A stretch of DNA of 64,000 nucleotides, taken from NCBI GenBank assembly GCA_963720885.1, contig CAVRGW010000004.1, forward strand, positions 124,001 through 188,000, read 5' to 3'. Of this stretch, positions 7,715-16,397 are shown piece after piece (positions within the stretch are counted from its first letter, which is position 1; each line of letters starts with the position of its first letter). The notes beneath the pieces are model-generated. The model did not search any database. It saw only the letters and a list, made by a program, of their open reading frames with translations, and had not been told where the DNA came from. A program made the translations under genes and the position numbers. The stretch comes from DATLLN01 sp963720885. GTDB taxonomy: Bacteria > Actinomycetota > Thermoleophilia > Gaiellales > JAICJC01.

Positions 7715-9274
7715 ATGCCCGACCGCACCACCGAGAGCAGGATCGCGCGCGTCGAGGAGCTGCGCGACCAGTCCCAGCACGCGGGGACGCCGCGTGCGGT
7801 CGAGCGTCAGCGCGAGCGCGGCAAGCTGCTCGCCCGGGAGCGGGTCGAGCTGCTGCTCGACCCCGGGTCGTTCGTCGAGCTCGACGCGTTCGTCCAGCAC
7901 CGCAGCCCGAACTTCAACATGATGGAGAACCGGCCGCTGGGCGACGGGGTGGTCACCGGCCACGGCACCATCGAGGGCCGGCGCGTGTTCGTGTTCTCGC
8001 AGGACTTCACCGTGTTCGGCGGTTCGCTGGGCGAGGCGTTCGCCGAGAAGATCGTGAAGGTGATGGACATGGCGCTGCGCTACCGGTGCCCGCTGATCGG
8101 GATCAACGACTCGGGCGGCGCGCGCATCCAGGAGGGCGTCGTCTCGCTCGCCGGCTACGCCGACATCTTCTTCCGCAACGTCCAGGCGTCCGGCGTGGTG
8201 CCGCAGATCTCGCTGGTCATGGGGCCGTGCGCCGGCGGCGCCGTGTACTCGCCGGTGATGACCGACTTCGTGATGATGGTGGAGGAGACCTCGCACATGT
8301 TCATCACCGGGCCGGAGGTGGTGAAGACCGTGACAGGCGAGGAGGTGACGTTCGAGGACCTGGGCGGCGCGCGGACGCATGCGACGCGGTCGGGCGTCGC
8401 GCACCTGACGTCGCCCGACGAGCGTTCGCTGATCGAGGACTGCCGCTACCTGCTCTCGTTCCTGCCCCAGTCCAACGAGCAGGGTGCGCCCTGGGAGCCG
8501 CCGTCCGACCCGCCCGACCGGCAGTCGGAGGAACTCGACCGGCTGATACCCGACGAGGCAACGCGACCGTACGACATGCACGACGTCATCCGGCCCGTCG
8601 TGGACGACGGCGAGTTCTTCGAGATCCACGAGCGGTGGGCCGAGAACCTGATCTGCGGGTTCGCCCGGCTGGGCGGCCACAGCGTCGGGATCGTCGCCAA
8701 CCAGCCGCGGGCGCTGGCGGGCGTGCTCGATATCGACAGCTCGATCAAGGGCGCCCGCTTCGTCCGCACCTGCGACGCGTTCAACATCCCGGTGGTCACC
8801 TTCGTCGACGTTCCCGGGTTCCTGCCGGGCACCGACCAGGAGTGGCGGGGGATCATCCGCCACGGGGCGAAGCTGCTGTACGCCTACTGCGAGGCGACCG
8901 TCCCCAAGCTGACCGTGATCACCCGCAAGGCCTACGGCGGCGCGTACGACGTCATGGGGTCGAAGCACATCGGCGCCGACTTCAACTTCGCCTGGCCGAC
9001 GGCCGAGGTCGCCGTGATGGGATCGGACGGCGCCGTCAACATCATCTTCCGCAAGGAGATCGAGACGGCGGACGACCCCGAGGCGCGGCGCGCCGACCTG
9101 GTCGAGGAGTACACCGACCGCTTCGCGAATCCGTTCACGGCGGCGGAGCGGGGCTACGTCGACGACGTGATCGCGCCGCGGCGCACCAGGCCGGCGCTGA
9201 TCGAGGCGCTGGAGGCGACCCGCGGCAAGCACGTCGATCGGCCCCGGCGCAAGCACGGCAACATCCCGCTGTGA
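7715..9274 (+). CDS. acyl-CoA carboxylase carboxyltransferase (beta) subunit
   Basis: This 519-residue carboxyltransferase belongs to the PccB/AccD5 family. It has the N- and C-terminal crotonase-like halves with GINDSGGARIQEG and GPCAGGAVYSP in the first and FVDVPGFLPGTDQEW in the second. It transfers carboxyl from carboxybiotin to propionyl-CoA, acetyl-CoA or a related acyl-CoA. Length and motifs match propionyl-CoA carboxylase beta, but substrate choice cannot be read reliably. The start follows a TAGGCT hexamer by 9 nt. The stop overlaps a small ORF at 9271, and the biotin-bearing alpha subunit follows at 9368, so the complex is encoded as one unit. Confidence 0.9.
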   Translation: MPDRTTESRIARVEELRDQSQHAGTPRAVERQRERGKLLARERVELLLDPGSFVELDAFVQHRSPNFNMMENRPLGDGVVTGHGTIEGRRVFVFSQDFTVFGGSLGEAFAEKIVKVMDMALRYRCPLIGINDSGGARIQEGVVSLAGYADIFFRNVQASGVVPQISLVMGPCAGGAVYSPVMTDFVMMVEETSHMFITGPEVVKTVTGEEVTFEDLGGARTHATRSGVAHLTSPDERSLIEDCRYLLSFLPQSNEQGAPWEPPSDPPDRQSEELDRLIPDEATRPYDMHDVIRPVVDDGEFFEIHERWAENLICGFARLGGHSVGIVANQPRALAGVLDIDSSIKGARFVRTCDAFNIPVVTFVDVPGFLPGTDQEWRGIIRHGAKLLYAYCEATVPKLTVITRKAYGGAYDVMGSKHIGADFNFAWPTAEVAVMGSDGAVNIIFRKEIETADDPEARRADLVEEYTDRFANPFTAAERGYVDDVIAPRRTRPALIEALEATRGKHVDRPRRKHGNIPL

Positions 9275-9474
9275 ACGAACTGCGCATCGAGCCGGCGCCC
9301 TCCGAGGCGGAGTCGGCGGCGATTCGCGCCGCGCTGGCGCAGCTCGGGCACCTAGAATCGGCGCCTGATGTTCGCCAAGGTGCTGGTTGCCAACCGGGGG
9401 GAGATCGCGATCCGCGTCTTTCGCACGCTGCGGGAGATGGGGATCGGCTCGGTCGCGGTCTACTCCGAAGCTGA
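9271..9474 (+). CDS. possible acyl-CoA carboxylase epsilon-like small subunit
   Basis: A 67-codon frame starts with a GTG that overlaps the beta-subunit stop (GTGA), the coupling style used elsewhere here. Its first 25 residues, with ELRIEPAPSEAESAAIRAAL, resemble the acidic helix-forming N-terminus of actinobacterial epsilon subunits, which stabilise beta-alpha complexes. The last 35 or so codons overlap the alpha-subunit gene in another frame and look unremarkable. It may be a genuine short epsilon protein with an overlapping tail, or a decayed remnant. The call rests on position and a short similarity recalled from the family. Confidence 0.45.
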   Translation: MNELRIEPAPSEAESAAIRAALAQLGHLESAPDVRQGAGCQPGGDRDPRLSHAAGDGDRLGRGLLRS

Positions 9475-11113
9475 CCGCGAGTCCCCGTTCGTTGCCTACG
9501 CGGACGAGGCGTATCTGATCGGGCCCGGCCCTGCCGCGCAGAGCTACCTGATGTCGGAGACGATCGTGCGCACGGCACTGCGGTCGGGCGCCGATGCGGT
9601 GCACCCGGGGTTCGGCTTCCTCGCCGAAAACGCTGCGTTCGCCCGCGCCTGCGCCGCCGCCGGCCTGGTGTTCGTCGGCCCGCCGCCGGACGCGATCGAG
9701 TCGATGGGCTCCAAGATCGGGGCGCGCCGCCTGATGCAGGAGGCCGGCGTCCCGGTGATCCCGGGCACCCCCGACCCCGTCGAGTCCGCGGAGGCCGCGC
9801 TGGCGGCCGCGGAGCGGATCGGCTATCCGATCGCCGTCAAGGCGGCGGCCGGCGGCGGCGGCAAGGGCATCGAGGTGGCGGCGGGGCCGGACGAGCTGCC
9901 CCGAGCCTACGAGTCGGCCCGGCGGCAGGGCAAGGCGTACTTCGCCGACGACACGGTGTTCCTGGAGCGGTACCTGGACGACCCGCGGCACGTCGAGGTG
10001 CAGGTGCTCGCCGACGCGCACGGCAACGTCATCCACCTCGGCGAGCGCGACTGCACGATCCAGCGCCGCCACCAGAAGATCATCGAGGAGACGCCGTCCC
10101 CGGCGGTCGACGCCCCCCTCCGCGACCGGATCGGCCGGATCGGCGTGGACGCCGCGCGCGCCGCGGGGTACGTCAACGCCGGCACCGTCGAGGGCCTGCT
10201 GTCCGGCGACGAGTACTTCTTCCTCGAGATGAACACCCGGCTGCAGGTCGAGCACACGATCACCGAGGAGGTGACGGGCCTCGACCTTGTGCGCGAGCAG
10301 CTGCGGATCGCGTGCGGCGAGCCGCTGTCGCTGCGCCAGGAGGACGTCGAGCTGCGCGGCCACTCGATCCAGTGCCGGATCAACGCCGAGGATCCGCTGC
10401 GCGACTTCGTGCCCACGCCGGGCCGGATCACCCGCTACGTCGAGCCGTCCGGGCCGGGCGTGCGGGTCGACTCCGGGGTGGTCGAGGGCTCGGTGATCTC
10501 CGACCTGTACGACCCGATGATCGCCAAGCTGGTGGTGCTCGGCACCGACCGCGACCACGCCCGGCGCCGGATGCTGCGTGCGCTGTCCGAGTTCGAGGTC
10601 GAGGGCGTCCACTCGCTGATCCCGATCCACGAGGCGATCCTCGGGCACCCGGACTTCGCCGCCGGCGGCACCCTGCGCGAGTTCGTCGAGGGCGGGGGCT
10701 ATGCGCGGAGCGCCGAGCCGGCCGGCGCCGAGCTGAACGGCGCCGGGCCCGCCGCCGAGCGGGAGGCGCGCACCGTGCCGGTGGAGGTCGACGGCCGCCG
10801 GTTCGTCGTCACGGTGATCGAGCCCGAGCATCCCGGCAGGACGCGGCTGCGGGCCCGCCGAGCGGCGATCGCCGAGCGTGCGGCGCGCCATCAGGGGGCG
10901 GTGGATGTCGTCCGCAGCCCGATGCAGGGCACGGTGCTCAAGGTGAACGCCGAGGTCGGCGACGAGGTCGCCGTCGGCCAGGTGCTGGTGGTGGTCGAGG
11001 CGATGAAGATGGAGAACGAGATCGTCGCTCACGACGCCGGCCGGGTCGAGGAGATCGCGGTCGCTTCAGGCGACCAGGTGACCAGCGGCCAGCTGCTCAT
11101 CCGCATCGTCTGA
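9368..11113 (+). CDS. acyl-CoA carboxylase alpha subunit (biotin carboxylase plus biotin carrier)
   Basis: This 581-residue protein begins with LVANRGEIAIRVFR and carries an ATP-grasp biotin carboxylase with the glycine-rich KAAAGGGGKGIEVA segment (about 158-171). It ends in a biotinyl domain with the biotinylation motif VEAMKMENE (about 545-553). It carboxylates biotin with bicarbonate and ATP and delivers it to the beta subunit at 7715. The size and domain order are those of actinobacterial AccA-type subunits. A TAGAAT hexamer ends 9 nt before the ATG, so separate transcription is possible besides readthrough from the beta gene. A long hairpin follows the stop. Confidence 0.92.
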   Translation: MFAKVLVANRGEIAIRVFRTLREMGIGSVAVYSEADRESPFVAYADEAYLIGPGPAAQSYLMSETIVRTALRSGADAVHPGFGFLAENAAFARACAAAGLVFVGPPPDAIESMGSKIGARRLMQEAGVPVIPGTPDPVESAEAALAAAERIGYPIAVKAAAGGGGKGIEVAAGPDELPRAYESARRQGKAYFADDTVFLERYLDDPRHVEVQVLADAHGNVIHLGERDCTIQRRHQKIIEETPSPAVDAPLRDRIGRIGVDAARAAGYVNAGTVEGLLSGDEYFFLEMNTRLQVEHTITEEVTGLDLVREQLRIACGEPLSLRQEDVELRGHSIQCRINAEDPLRDFVPTPGRITRYVEPSGPGVRVDSGVVEGSVISDLYDPMIAKLVVLGTDRDHARRRMLRALSEFEVEGVHSLIPIHEAILGHPDFAAGGTLREFVEGGGYARSAEPAGAELNGAGPAAEREARTVPVEVDGRRFVVTVIEPEHPGRTRLRARRAAIAERAARHQGAVDVVRSPMQGTVLKVNAEVGDEVAVGQVLVVVEAMKMENEIVAHDAGRVEEIAVASGDQVTSGQLLIRIV

Positions 11114-11160
11114 AACCGGCCAGTACGGTGACCTCGGCAACGCCGTCTGGCTGACCGGTT
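11114..11160 (+). terminator. candidate hairpin terminator after carboxylase alpha gene
   Basis: Directly after the stop, AACCGG (11114-11119) pairs with CCGGTT (11155-11160), and inner segments CCAG..CGG and CCG..CTGG extend the stem. No U-run follows, so termination is plausible but unproven. Confidence 0.4.
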
Positions 11161-11200
11161 ACGGTATCCTCGAAACCCTCGTCGTGGCCGGAATTTCCGC

Positions 11201-11228
11201 TTGCACGGCGGTGGGTTTGGTGTATGCT
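11201..11228 (+). promoter_or_regulatory. sigma70-type promoter of sugar transferase gene
   Basis: TTGCAC (11201-11206) and TATGCT (11223-11228) are separated by 16 nt. The transcript would start near 11235, which supports the ATG at 11265 over an in-frame GTG at 11184. Confidence 0.55.
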
Positions 11229-11264
11229 CGACTTGGCAGGGATACCGTTAGCGGGGGGCAAGGC

Positions 11265-12842
11265 ATGCTCGATCAAGAGCCGGATATCCGGTCGCTACCG
11301 ACGCCGGACATCGGTTCTCATGGCGAGTCCGAAGGGGCACAGACAGACGGCCATGCGACCGTTCATTCAATCGTCAGGGCGCCAGAGCCCGAGCACGTGA
11401 TAGCAGTCGGCGACCATCGCGCCGGCATCGTCCGGCGGTCGCTGGTGATCTCCGACGCGCTCAGTCTGACGCTCGCCTATCTGCTGGCTGCTGCGGTCGC
11501 CGGCATGGTGGCTTCAGAGCCAACGTTTGCTTTCGTGGCGACGCTGCCCTTGTGGATCGGGCTTGCCTCGCTGTACGGCCTCTACGAGCGGGACGTCAAG
11601 CGCGTCGATCACACCACCGCTGACGACTTCGCGTCGATCTTCCATCTGGTCACGGTCGGCTCGGTCGCCTTCTTCGGCGGCACTGCGCTGTTCGGGATGG
11701 AGCACATCGAGATCGGGGCGATCGGCCTCTTCTGGGTGACCGCGATCATGCTGATGGCGGCTCTGCGAGCCGGCACCCGCGCGTGGTTCCGCCGGCGTTA
11801 CTCGTTCCGCGAGAACGTCGTCATCATCGGCGCGGGCTACGTCGGCCAGCTGGTCGCGCGCAAGCTGCGCCAGCATCCCGAGTACGGGCTGACGCCCGTC
11901 GGGTTCGTCGACGCCGACCCGAAGGATCGCTGGAACGACCTCGAGGACCTCGAGCTGCTCGGCGAGCTCGACGACCTGCCGGACATCGTCAGCCGGTACG
12001 GCGCGAAGCGCGTGATCGTCGCTTTCTCGCAGGACTCGATGGCGGACATCCTCGAGGTGACCCGCCTGGTGAAGGACCTCGACATCCAGGTGGACATCGT
12101 TCCTCGCCTGTTCGAGATCCTCGGTCCGGGCGTCGAGCTGCACATGGTCGAGGGCCTGCCGCTGGTCGGCGTCCGGCCGCCGAGCCTGTCGAAGACTGCG
12201 CTCGCCGTGAAGCGCGCGATGGACGTGGTCGTCTCCGTCGCGGCGCTCACGCTGCTGTCGCCGGTGCTGATCTTCATCGCGCTGCGCATCCGGTTCGCCC
12301 GCAACGGTGGCGGCCCGGTGCTGTACCGCCACGAGCGGATCGGCAAGGGCGGCCGGCCGTTCCGGCTGTACAAGTTCCGGACGATGCACAAGGAGTTCTG
12401 CCGCGGCCCCGGCTTCGGGGGCGAGGAGGCGGAGGCGAAGTTCCGCGAGCTGATGGACGACCCGAAGTACCGCCAGCAGATGGAGACGGCGTACAAGCTG
12501 ACGGACGACCCACGCGTGACGCCGTTCGGCAACTTCCTGCGCCGCTGGTCGCTCGACGAGCTGCCGCAGCTGCTGAACGTCGTCAAGGGCGACATCAGCC
12601 TGGTCGGCCCGCGGCCGATCACCACGGACGAGCTGGGCCGCTACGGCACGCACACCGCCGCGCTGCTCAACGTGCGGCCGGGCGTCACCGGGTACTGGCA
12701 GATCAACGGCCGCTCGAACGTGAGCTACGAGGAGCGGGTGCGGCTCGACATGGCGTACGTCGGCAGCTGGTCGGTCAAGCTCGACCTGACGATCCTGGCG
12801 AAGACGCTGCGCATCCTCACCTCGAACCACGGCGCGGTCTAG
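11265..12842 (+). CDS. polyprenyl glycosylphosphotransferase (exopolysaccharide-initiating sugar transferase)
   Basis: This 525-residue protein has several N-terminal membrane segments, a CoA_binding_3/Rossmann-like middle with VVIIGAGYVGQLVARKL, a further membrane helix and a C-terminal bacterial sugar transferase domain. The domain shows RHERIGKGGRPFRLYKFRTM, the DELPQLLNV stretch and SLVGPRP. Such enzymes start exopolysaccharide synthesis by placing a hexose-1-phosphate on undecaprenyl phosphate. The start is chosen for the GGGGGG Shine-Dalgarno stretch at 11253-11258 and the promoter at 11201-11228. It is separated from the polysaccharide block by the carboxylase genes but probably supplies its first step. 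Confidence 0.88.
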   Translation: MLDQEPDIRSLPTPDIGSHGESEGAQTDGHATVHSIVRAPEPEHVIAVGDHRAGIVRRSLVISDALSLTLAYLLAAAVAGMVASEPTFAFVATLPLWIGLASLYGLYERDVKRVDHTTADDFASIFHLVTVGSVAFFGGTALFGMEHIEIGAIGLFWVTAIMLMAALRAGTRAWFRRRYSFRENVVIIGAGYVGQLVARKLRQHPEYGLTPVGFVDADPKDRWNDLEDLELLGELDDLPDIVSRYGAKRVIVAFSQDSMADILEVTRLVKDLDIQVDIVPRLFEILGPGVELHMVEGLPLVGVRPPSLSKTALAVKRAMDVVVSVAALTLLSPVLIFIALRIRFARNGGGPVLYRHERIGKGGRPFRLYKFRTMHKEFCRGPGFGGEEAEAKFRELMDDPKYRQQMETAYKLTDDPRVTPFGNFLRRWSLDELPQLLNVVKGDISLVGPRPITTDELGRYGTHTAALLNVRPGVTGYWQINGRSNVSYEERVRLDMAYVGSWSVKLDLTILAKTLRILTSNHGAV

Positions 12843-12857
12843 CGAACGCCGCGGCCG

Positions 12858-13325
12858 TCAGCGGCCGTGGCAGCGCTTGAACTTCTTCCCCGACCCGCAG
12901 GGGCAGGGATCGTTGCGGCCGACGTTGCCGCCGCCGAGAACCAGTCCCGGGTCGGGCATGCCCTCCGGCACCGCCTCGCCGCCGAGGTCGCGCGCCGACC
13001 GGAGCCGCTCCAGCTCCCGCAGGTCGTCGTGATCGAGGGTCAGGACGAGCTCGACCGGCTCGGCCACCGGCCCGGCCAGGCCCAGCTCGTCCAGCAGCTC
13101 GTTGGCGCGCTCGGGCGTCAGTCCATCGGCATCCGCCGGTAGCTCGATACGCGACGGGCAGACCAGGCGGAAGCGCTCCCATCGTTCGCGGTCCTCATCG
13201 CTGGGCCCGGCCTCGAGCCGCTTGCGGAACCCCCGCCGCTCGGCCGAGCCGCCGACCTGCGCAGCGTGGGCCTCGAGCAGCTCGTTGGGCAGCCAGGCCG
13301 CCCATCCCGAGTCGATCAGTGACAT
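12858..13325 (-). CDS. SEC-C metal-binding motif protein
   Basis: This 155-residue acidic, helical protein of unknown function ends in a SEC-C zinc-binding motif, GRNDPCPCGSGKKFKRCHG, like the tail of SecA and of many uncharacterised proteins. The rest shows no recognised enzyme motif. The ATG at 13325 is supported by TATGCT ending 6 nt upstream. It lies downstream of the pucR-type gene on the same strand with its own promoter signal. Confidence 0.75.
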   Translation of the reverse strand: MSLIDSGWAAWLPNELLEAHAAQVGGSAERRGFRKRLEAGPSDEDRERWERFRLVCPSRIELPADADGLTPERANELLDELGLAGPVAEPVELVLTLDHDDLRELERLRSARDLGGEAVPEGMPDPGLVLGGGNVGRNDPCPCGSGKKFKRCHGR

Positions 13326-13331
13326 GCGGTG

Positions 13332-13337
13332 AGCATA
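13332..13337 (-). promoter_or_regulatory. candidate -10 element, leaderless start of SEC-C gene
   Basis: TATGCT on the minus strand, 6 nt, then ATG at 13325. This is one of the best matches to TATAAT in the leaderless set. Confidence 0.45.
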
Positions 13338-13347
13338 GGTGCCGTCG

Positions 13348-14790
13348 TCAGCCGTGCGCCAGCTCGGCCATGCGCAGCGCCCAGATCTCCAGCGAGAGCT
13401 CGACGCGCGTCTGCGGCAGGTCGGGATCGAGGCGGTGCCGTGCGGCGAGCGCCGCCTGCCGCTCGTAGAGGCGCTGCCGAGAGATCCGCATGCGCCGGGC
13501 CGCCGCCGATTTCGACCAACCGGTTGCCACCAGCGACTCGACCAGGTGTGCCTCGGAGTCCGAGAACCGCGGCTCGACCCGGTCGCCGGCGAGCACGTCG
13601 CGCGCAACGCCGCCGAGCGCGCCCAGCTCCGAGCCGTGACGCACCGGCGTCCCCGTGGCCGCGGCCACCAGGCATGCCCGCTCGGCGCCGGCCAGCGCGT
13701 CGCGCACCTGCCACGGCTCGCCGCCGCGGGAGTCGATTCCGACCGCGCCGGCGCCGCGGCGGACGAGGTCGCGGGCGATCGCCCACGGGTCGTCGTCGCC
13801 TCGCATCGCAACCAGCGCCGTGTCGCCGTCGACCAGCGCATCGACTCCCAGCCGTTCGAGCTGCGCCAGCGACCCGCGCGCACGCACTGCCCACAGTGAT
13901 GCGCGCGAGAGGTCGACGCCCACCGACCGCGCGCGGCGGACGACGTCGGACGCCGTCCCGGCTCGACCCTCGGCGAGCCGCTGGAGCAGCCGCGCTCGCT
14001 CCGCCGACGGCTCCTCGTCGCCGGGCGGCTGCGCCGCCAGCGCCACCGACAGCAGGAACGAGGCCTCGTCCACGGCCAGCGAGTCCAGCTCGTCGGCCAT
14101 CCGCGCCAGCACGTGCAGCCGTGCGCCAGGGTTGACGGCTCGCGTCAGCAGCGGCGTGGGCAGCCGCTGGCGCCGGCGATCGAGCGCGTCCATGAAAGCG
14201 ACGTCGAGCCCGTCCTCGGGCGAGGCCGCAATCGGCGTGCGGTCGAACCGCTCGAGCAGCACCTGGGCGTTCAGCGCGTCGCCCAGTGCTGCCACCAGAC
14301 CGGCCGGTCCGAGCCCCTCGCGTGCCGCTTCGCGGAGCTGCGCCTGCAGCGAGACGGCCCGCCGCAGCGTGGCCAGCTCGCTCGCCACCAGCCGCTCCTG
14401 GACGACATGCGTGATGTCGACGAACCGCACCGGCGTGCCGAACACGAGCAGCGGCAGCTCGTGCCGCTTGCAGGCCGCGGCCAGCGCGTCGACAGGGGCG
14501 TGGCTGGGCTCGAACCCGATCCCGGCGGCACCCGACCGGGCCGCACCTGCCACCAGCGCGTCGACCTCGCCGGCCGGCATGCTCGCCAGGGCGATCCCGG
14601 TGGTCAGCAGGAACTCCCCGCCACGCAGCATCCCGGCGATCGCCGGCGTCTCGAACACGTGCACCCACTCGACGCGGTTCCCCAGCCGGTGGGGCGCGGC
14701 GGCCACGCTGACGTCGGCCTCGCGCACCGCCGGCAGCTCCAGGAGATCGCCCACCGTTAGGACAGAGTGTTCCGAAATAGTCGAGTTCAT
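13348..14790 (-). CDS. PucR family transcriptional regulator
   Basis: This 480-residue regulator has the N-terminal PucR domain (TVGDLLELPAVREADV, then WVHVFETPAIAGMLRGGEF), a central GGDEF-like CdaR region and a C-terminal helix-turn-helix (KSAAARRMRISRQRLYER, about residues 433-450). Family members sense metabolites of purine, amino-acid or polyamine catabolism. It is transcribed away from the aldehyde dehydrogenase gene at 14872, its most likely target. TACACT ends 6 nt before the ATG, and an 11-bp direct repeat covers this element and recurs 31 bp away inside the first codons, suggesting autoregulation. Confidence 0.88.
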   Translation of the reverse strand: MNSTISEHSVLTVGDLLELPAVREADVSVAAAPHRLGNRVEWVHVFETPAIAGMLRGGEFLLTTGIALASMPAGEVDALVAGAARSGAAGIGFEPSHAPVDALAAACKRHELPLLVFGTPVRFVDITHVVQERLVASELATLRRAVSLQAQLREAAREGLGPAGLVAALGDALNAQVLLERFDRTPIAASPEDGLDVAFMDALDRRRQRLPTPLLTRAVNPGARLHVLARMADELDSLAVDEASFLLSVALAAQPPGDEEPSAERARLLQRLAEGRAGTASDVVRRARSVGVDLSRASLWAVRARGSLAQLERLGVDALVDGDTALVAMRGDDDPWAIARDLVRRGAGAVGIDSRGGEPWQVRDALAGAERACLVAAATGTPVRHGSELGALGGVARDVLAGDRVEPRFSDSEAHLVESLVATGWSKSAAARRMRISRQRLYERQAALAARHRLDPDLPQTRVELSLEIWALRMAELAHG

Positions 14791-14802
14791 GGACAGAGTG
14801 TA
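14760..14802. promoter_or_regulatory. direct-repeat operator candidate over the pucR-type promoter
   Basis: GGACAGAGTGT occurs at 14760-14770 and 14791-14801, 31 bp apart (about three helical turns). The right copy covers the minus-strand -10 element TACACT (14797-14802) and the transcript start. The left copy lies in codons 7-11 of the regulator gene. The arrangement fits a dimer or tetramer bound to one DNA face. Confidence 0.45.
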
Positions 14803-14871
14803 AGGGAGCGGGCCGCGGGCGGCTGGTGTTGACTACGTGGCGGGACCCCGCACTCCAAGGAGCTGATCGCC

Positions 14872-16389
14872 GTGCCGACCGAGACCACCACCGAGACCCG
14901 CCTGCTGGGCAACTACATCGGCGGCCGCTGGGTGCCGGCCGGCGCCGAGTCGTCCGCCCTGGATGTCACCAACCCGGCGACCGGTGAGGTGCTTGCGCGC
15001 GTGCCGCTCTCCGGCGCGGCCGACGTCGACGCCGCGGTCGCCGCCGCCCGCGAGGCGTTCCCCGGGTGGCGCAGCCGCTCGACGATCGAACGCGCGCGCT
15101 GGCTGTTCCGCTTCCGCCAGGTGATGGAGGCGCACCAGGACGAGCTGGCGCGGTCGGTGACCCGCGAGATGGGCAAGACGCTGCCGGACGCCCGCGCCGA
15201 GGTCGGCCGTGCGATCGAGATGATCGAGGCCGCATCGGCCGTTCCGCAGACGATGCAGGGCCGAATTCTCGAGAACGTCGCGACGGCGGTGGACACCGAA
15301 ACGATCCGCCAGCCCGTCGGCGTCTGCGCTGCGATCGTCCCGTTCAACTTCCCGGCGATGGTGCCCTTCTGGTTCCTGCCGTTCGCGATCGCGTGCGGCA
15401 ACACGTTCATCCTCAAGCCGTCCGAGCAGGTGCCACTCACGCAGGAGCTGGTCTTCAACCTGATCGACGACACCGGGGGACTGCCGGATGGCGTCGTCAA
15501 CCTGGTCAACGGCTCGGTCGACGTGGTCAACGGCATCCTCGACCATCCGGGCATCGATGCCGTCTCGTTCGTCGGCTCCGCCAAGGTGGCGAAGTACGTG
15601 TACGAGCGCTCGGCCGCCGCCGGCAAGCGCGTTCAGGCGCTGGGCGGCGCGAAGAACTTCATGGTTGTGATGCCGGACGCGGTCATCGACCGCACCGTCT
15701 CGAACATCCTGGGCAGCGCGTTCGGCGCGGCCGGCCAGCGCTGCATGGCCGGGTCGGTGGTCGTCGCAGTCGGCGACGCGAAGGGGCCGCTGCTCGAGCA
15801 GCTGAAGGCGCGCACCGAGGCGCTGGCGGTGGGCGACGGGCTGGCCGACGGCACCGACGTCGGCCCGGTGGTCTCGGCCGCGTCGCGCGACCGGATCCTG
15901 GGGTGGATCGACCGCGGGCTGGAGGAGGGCGCGACGATGGTCGTCGACGGCCGCTCGCCGGCTGCGGATCCCGACGGCGCTTTCGTCGGGCCGACCATCC
16001 TGGCCGACGTCACCGCGGACATGGAGATCGCCCAGGAGGAGATCTTCGGCCCGGTGCTGTCGGTGATCCACGCCGACTCGCTGGACGAGGCGATCGACAT
16101 CGTCAACGCCAGCCGTTACGGCAACGGGACGTCGATCTTCACGGAGTCGGGCGCGGCCGTCCGCCGCTACCGGCACGACGTCGAGGTCGGCATGATCGGC
16201 GTCAACATCGGCGTCGCCGCTCCGGTCGCCTTCTTCCCGTTCTCCGGGTGGAAGGGCTCGTTCTTCGGCGACCTCCACGCGCACGGCACCGACGCCGTCG
16301 AGTTCTACACGCGCAAGAAGACCGTCACGACGCGCTGGTTCTCGGGCGGCGAGACCGGCCGCTTCTTCGTCGAGCACGGCGAGCGGTAG
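14872..16389 (+). CDS. mmsA: CoA-acylating methylmalonate-semialdehyde dehydrogenase
   Basis: This 505-residue aldehyde dehydrogenase has the MmsA/IolA signatures: NFPAMVPFWFLPFAIACGN, LKPSEQVPLT and the catalytic cysteine 291 in AAGQRCMAG. The enzyme converts methylmalonate or malonate semialdehyde plus CoA and NAD+ to propionyl- or acetyl-CoA, in valine, beta-aminoisobutyrate, beta-alanine or inositol breakdown. The GTG start has an AGGAG ribosome site 9 nt upstream (14858-14862). It diverges from the PucR gene and lies near an aminotransferase and acyl-CoA synthetase operon, consistent with semialdehyde use. Its product could feed the propionyl-CoA carboxylase at 7715-11113. Confidence 0.88.
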   Translation: MPTETTTETRLLGNYIGGRWVPAGAESSALDVTNPATGEVLARVPLSGAADVDAAVAAAREAFPGWRSRSTIERARWLFRFRQVMEAHQDELARSVTREMGKTLPDARAEVGRAIEMIEAASAVPQTMQGRILENVATAVDTETIRQPVGVCAAIVPFNFPAMVPFWFLPFAIACGNTFILKPSEQVPLTQELVFNLIDDTGGLPDGVVNLVNGSVDVVNGILDHPGIDAVSFVGSAKVAKYVYERSAAAGKRVQALGGAKNFMVVMPDAVIDRTVSNILGSAFGAAGQRCMAGSVVVAVGDAKGPLLEQLKARTEALAVGDGLADGTDVGPVVSAASRDRILGWIDRGLEEGATMVVDGRSPAADPDGAFVGPTILADVTADMEIAQEEIFGPVLSVIHADSLDEAIDIVNASRYGNGTSIFTESGAAVRRYRHDVEVGMIGVNIGVAAPVAFFPFSGWKGSFFGDLHAHGTDAVEFYTRKKTVTTRWFSGGETGRFFVEHGER

Positions 16390-16397
16390 CGCGCATG

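Noticed and set aside
7454..11032. 1192-codon open frame on the minus strand
   Set aside because: It lies antisense to the carboxylase genes, has histidine/arginine/aspartate-rich composition and no domain motif. This is the usual shadow of a high-G+C gene pair.
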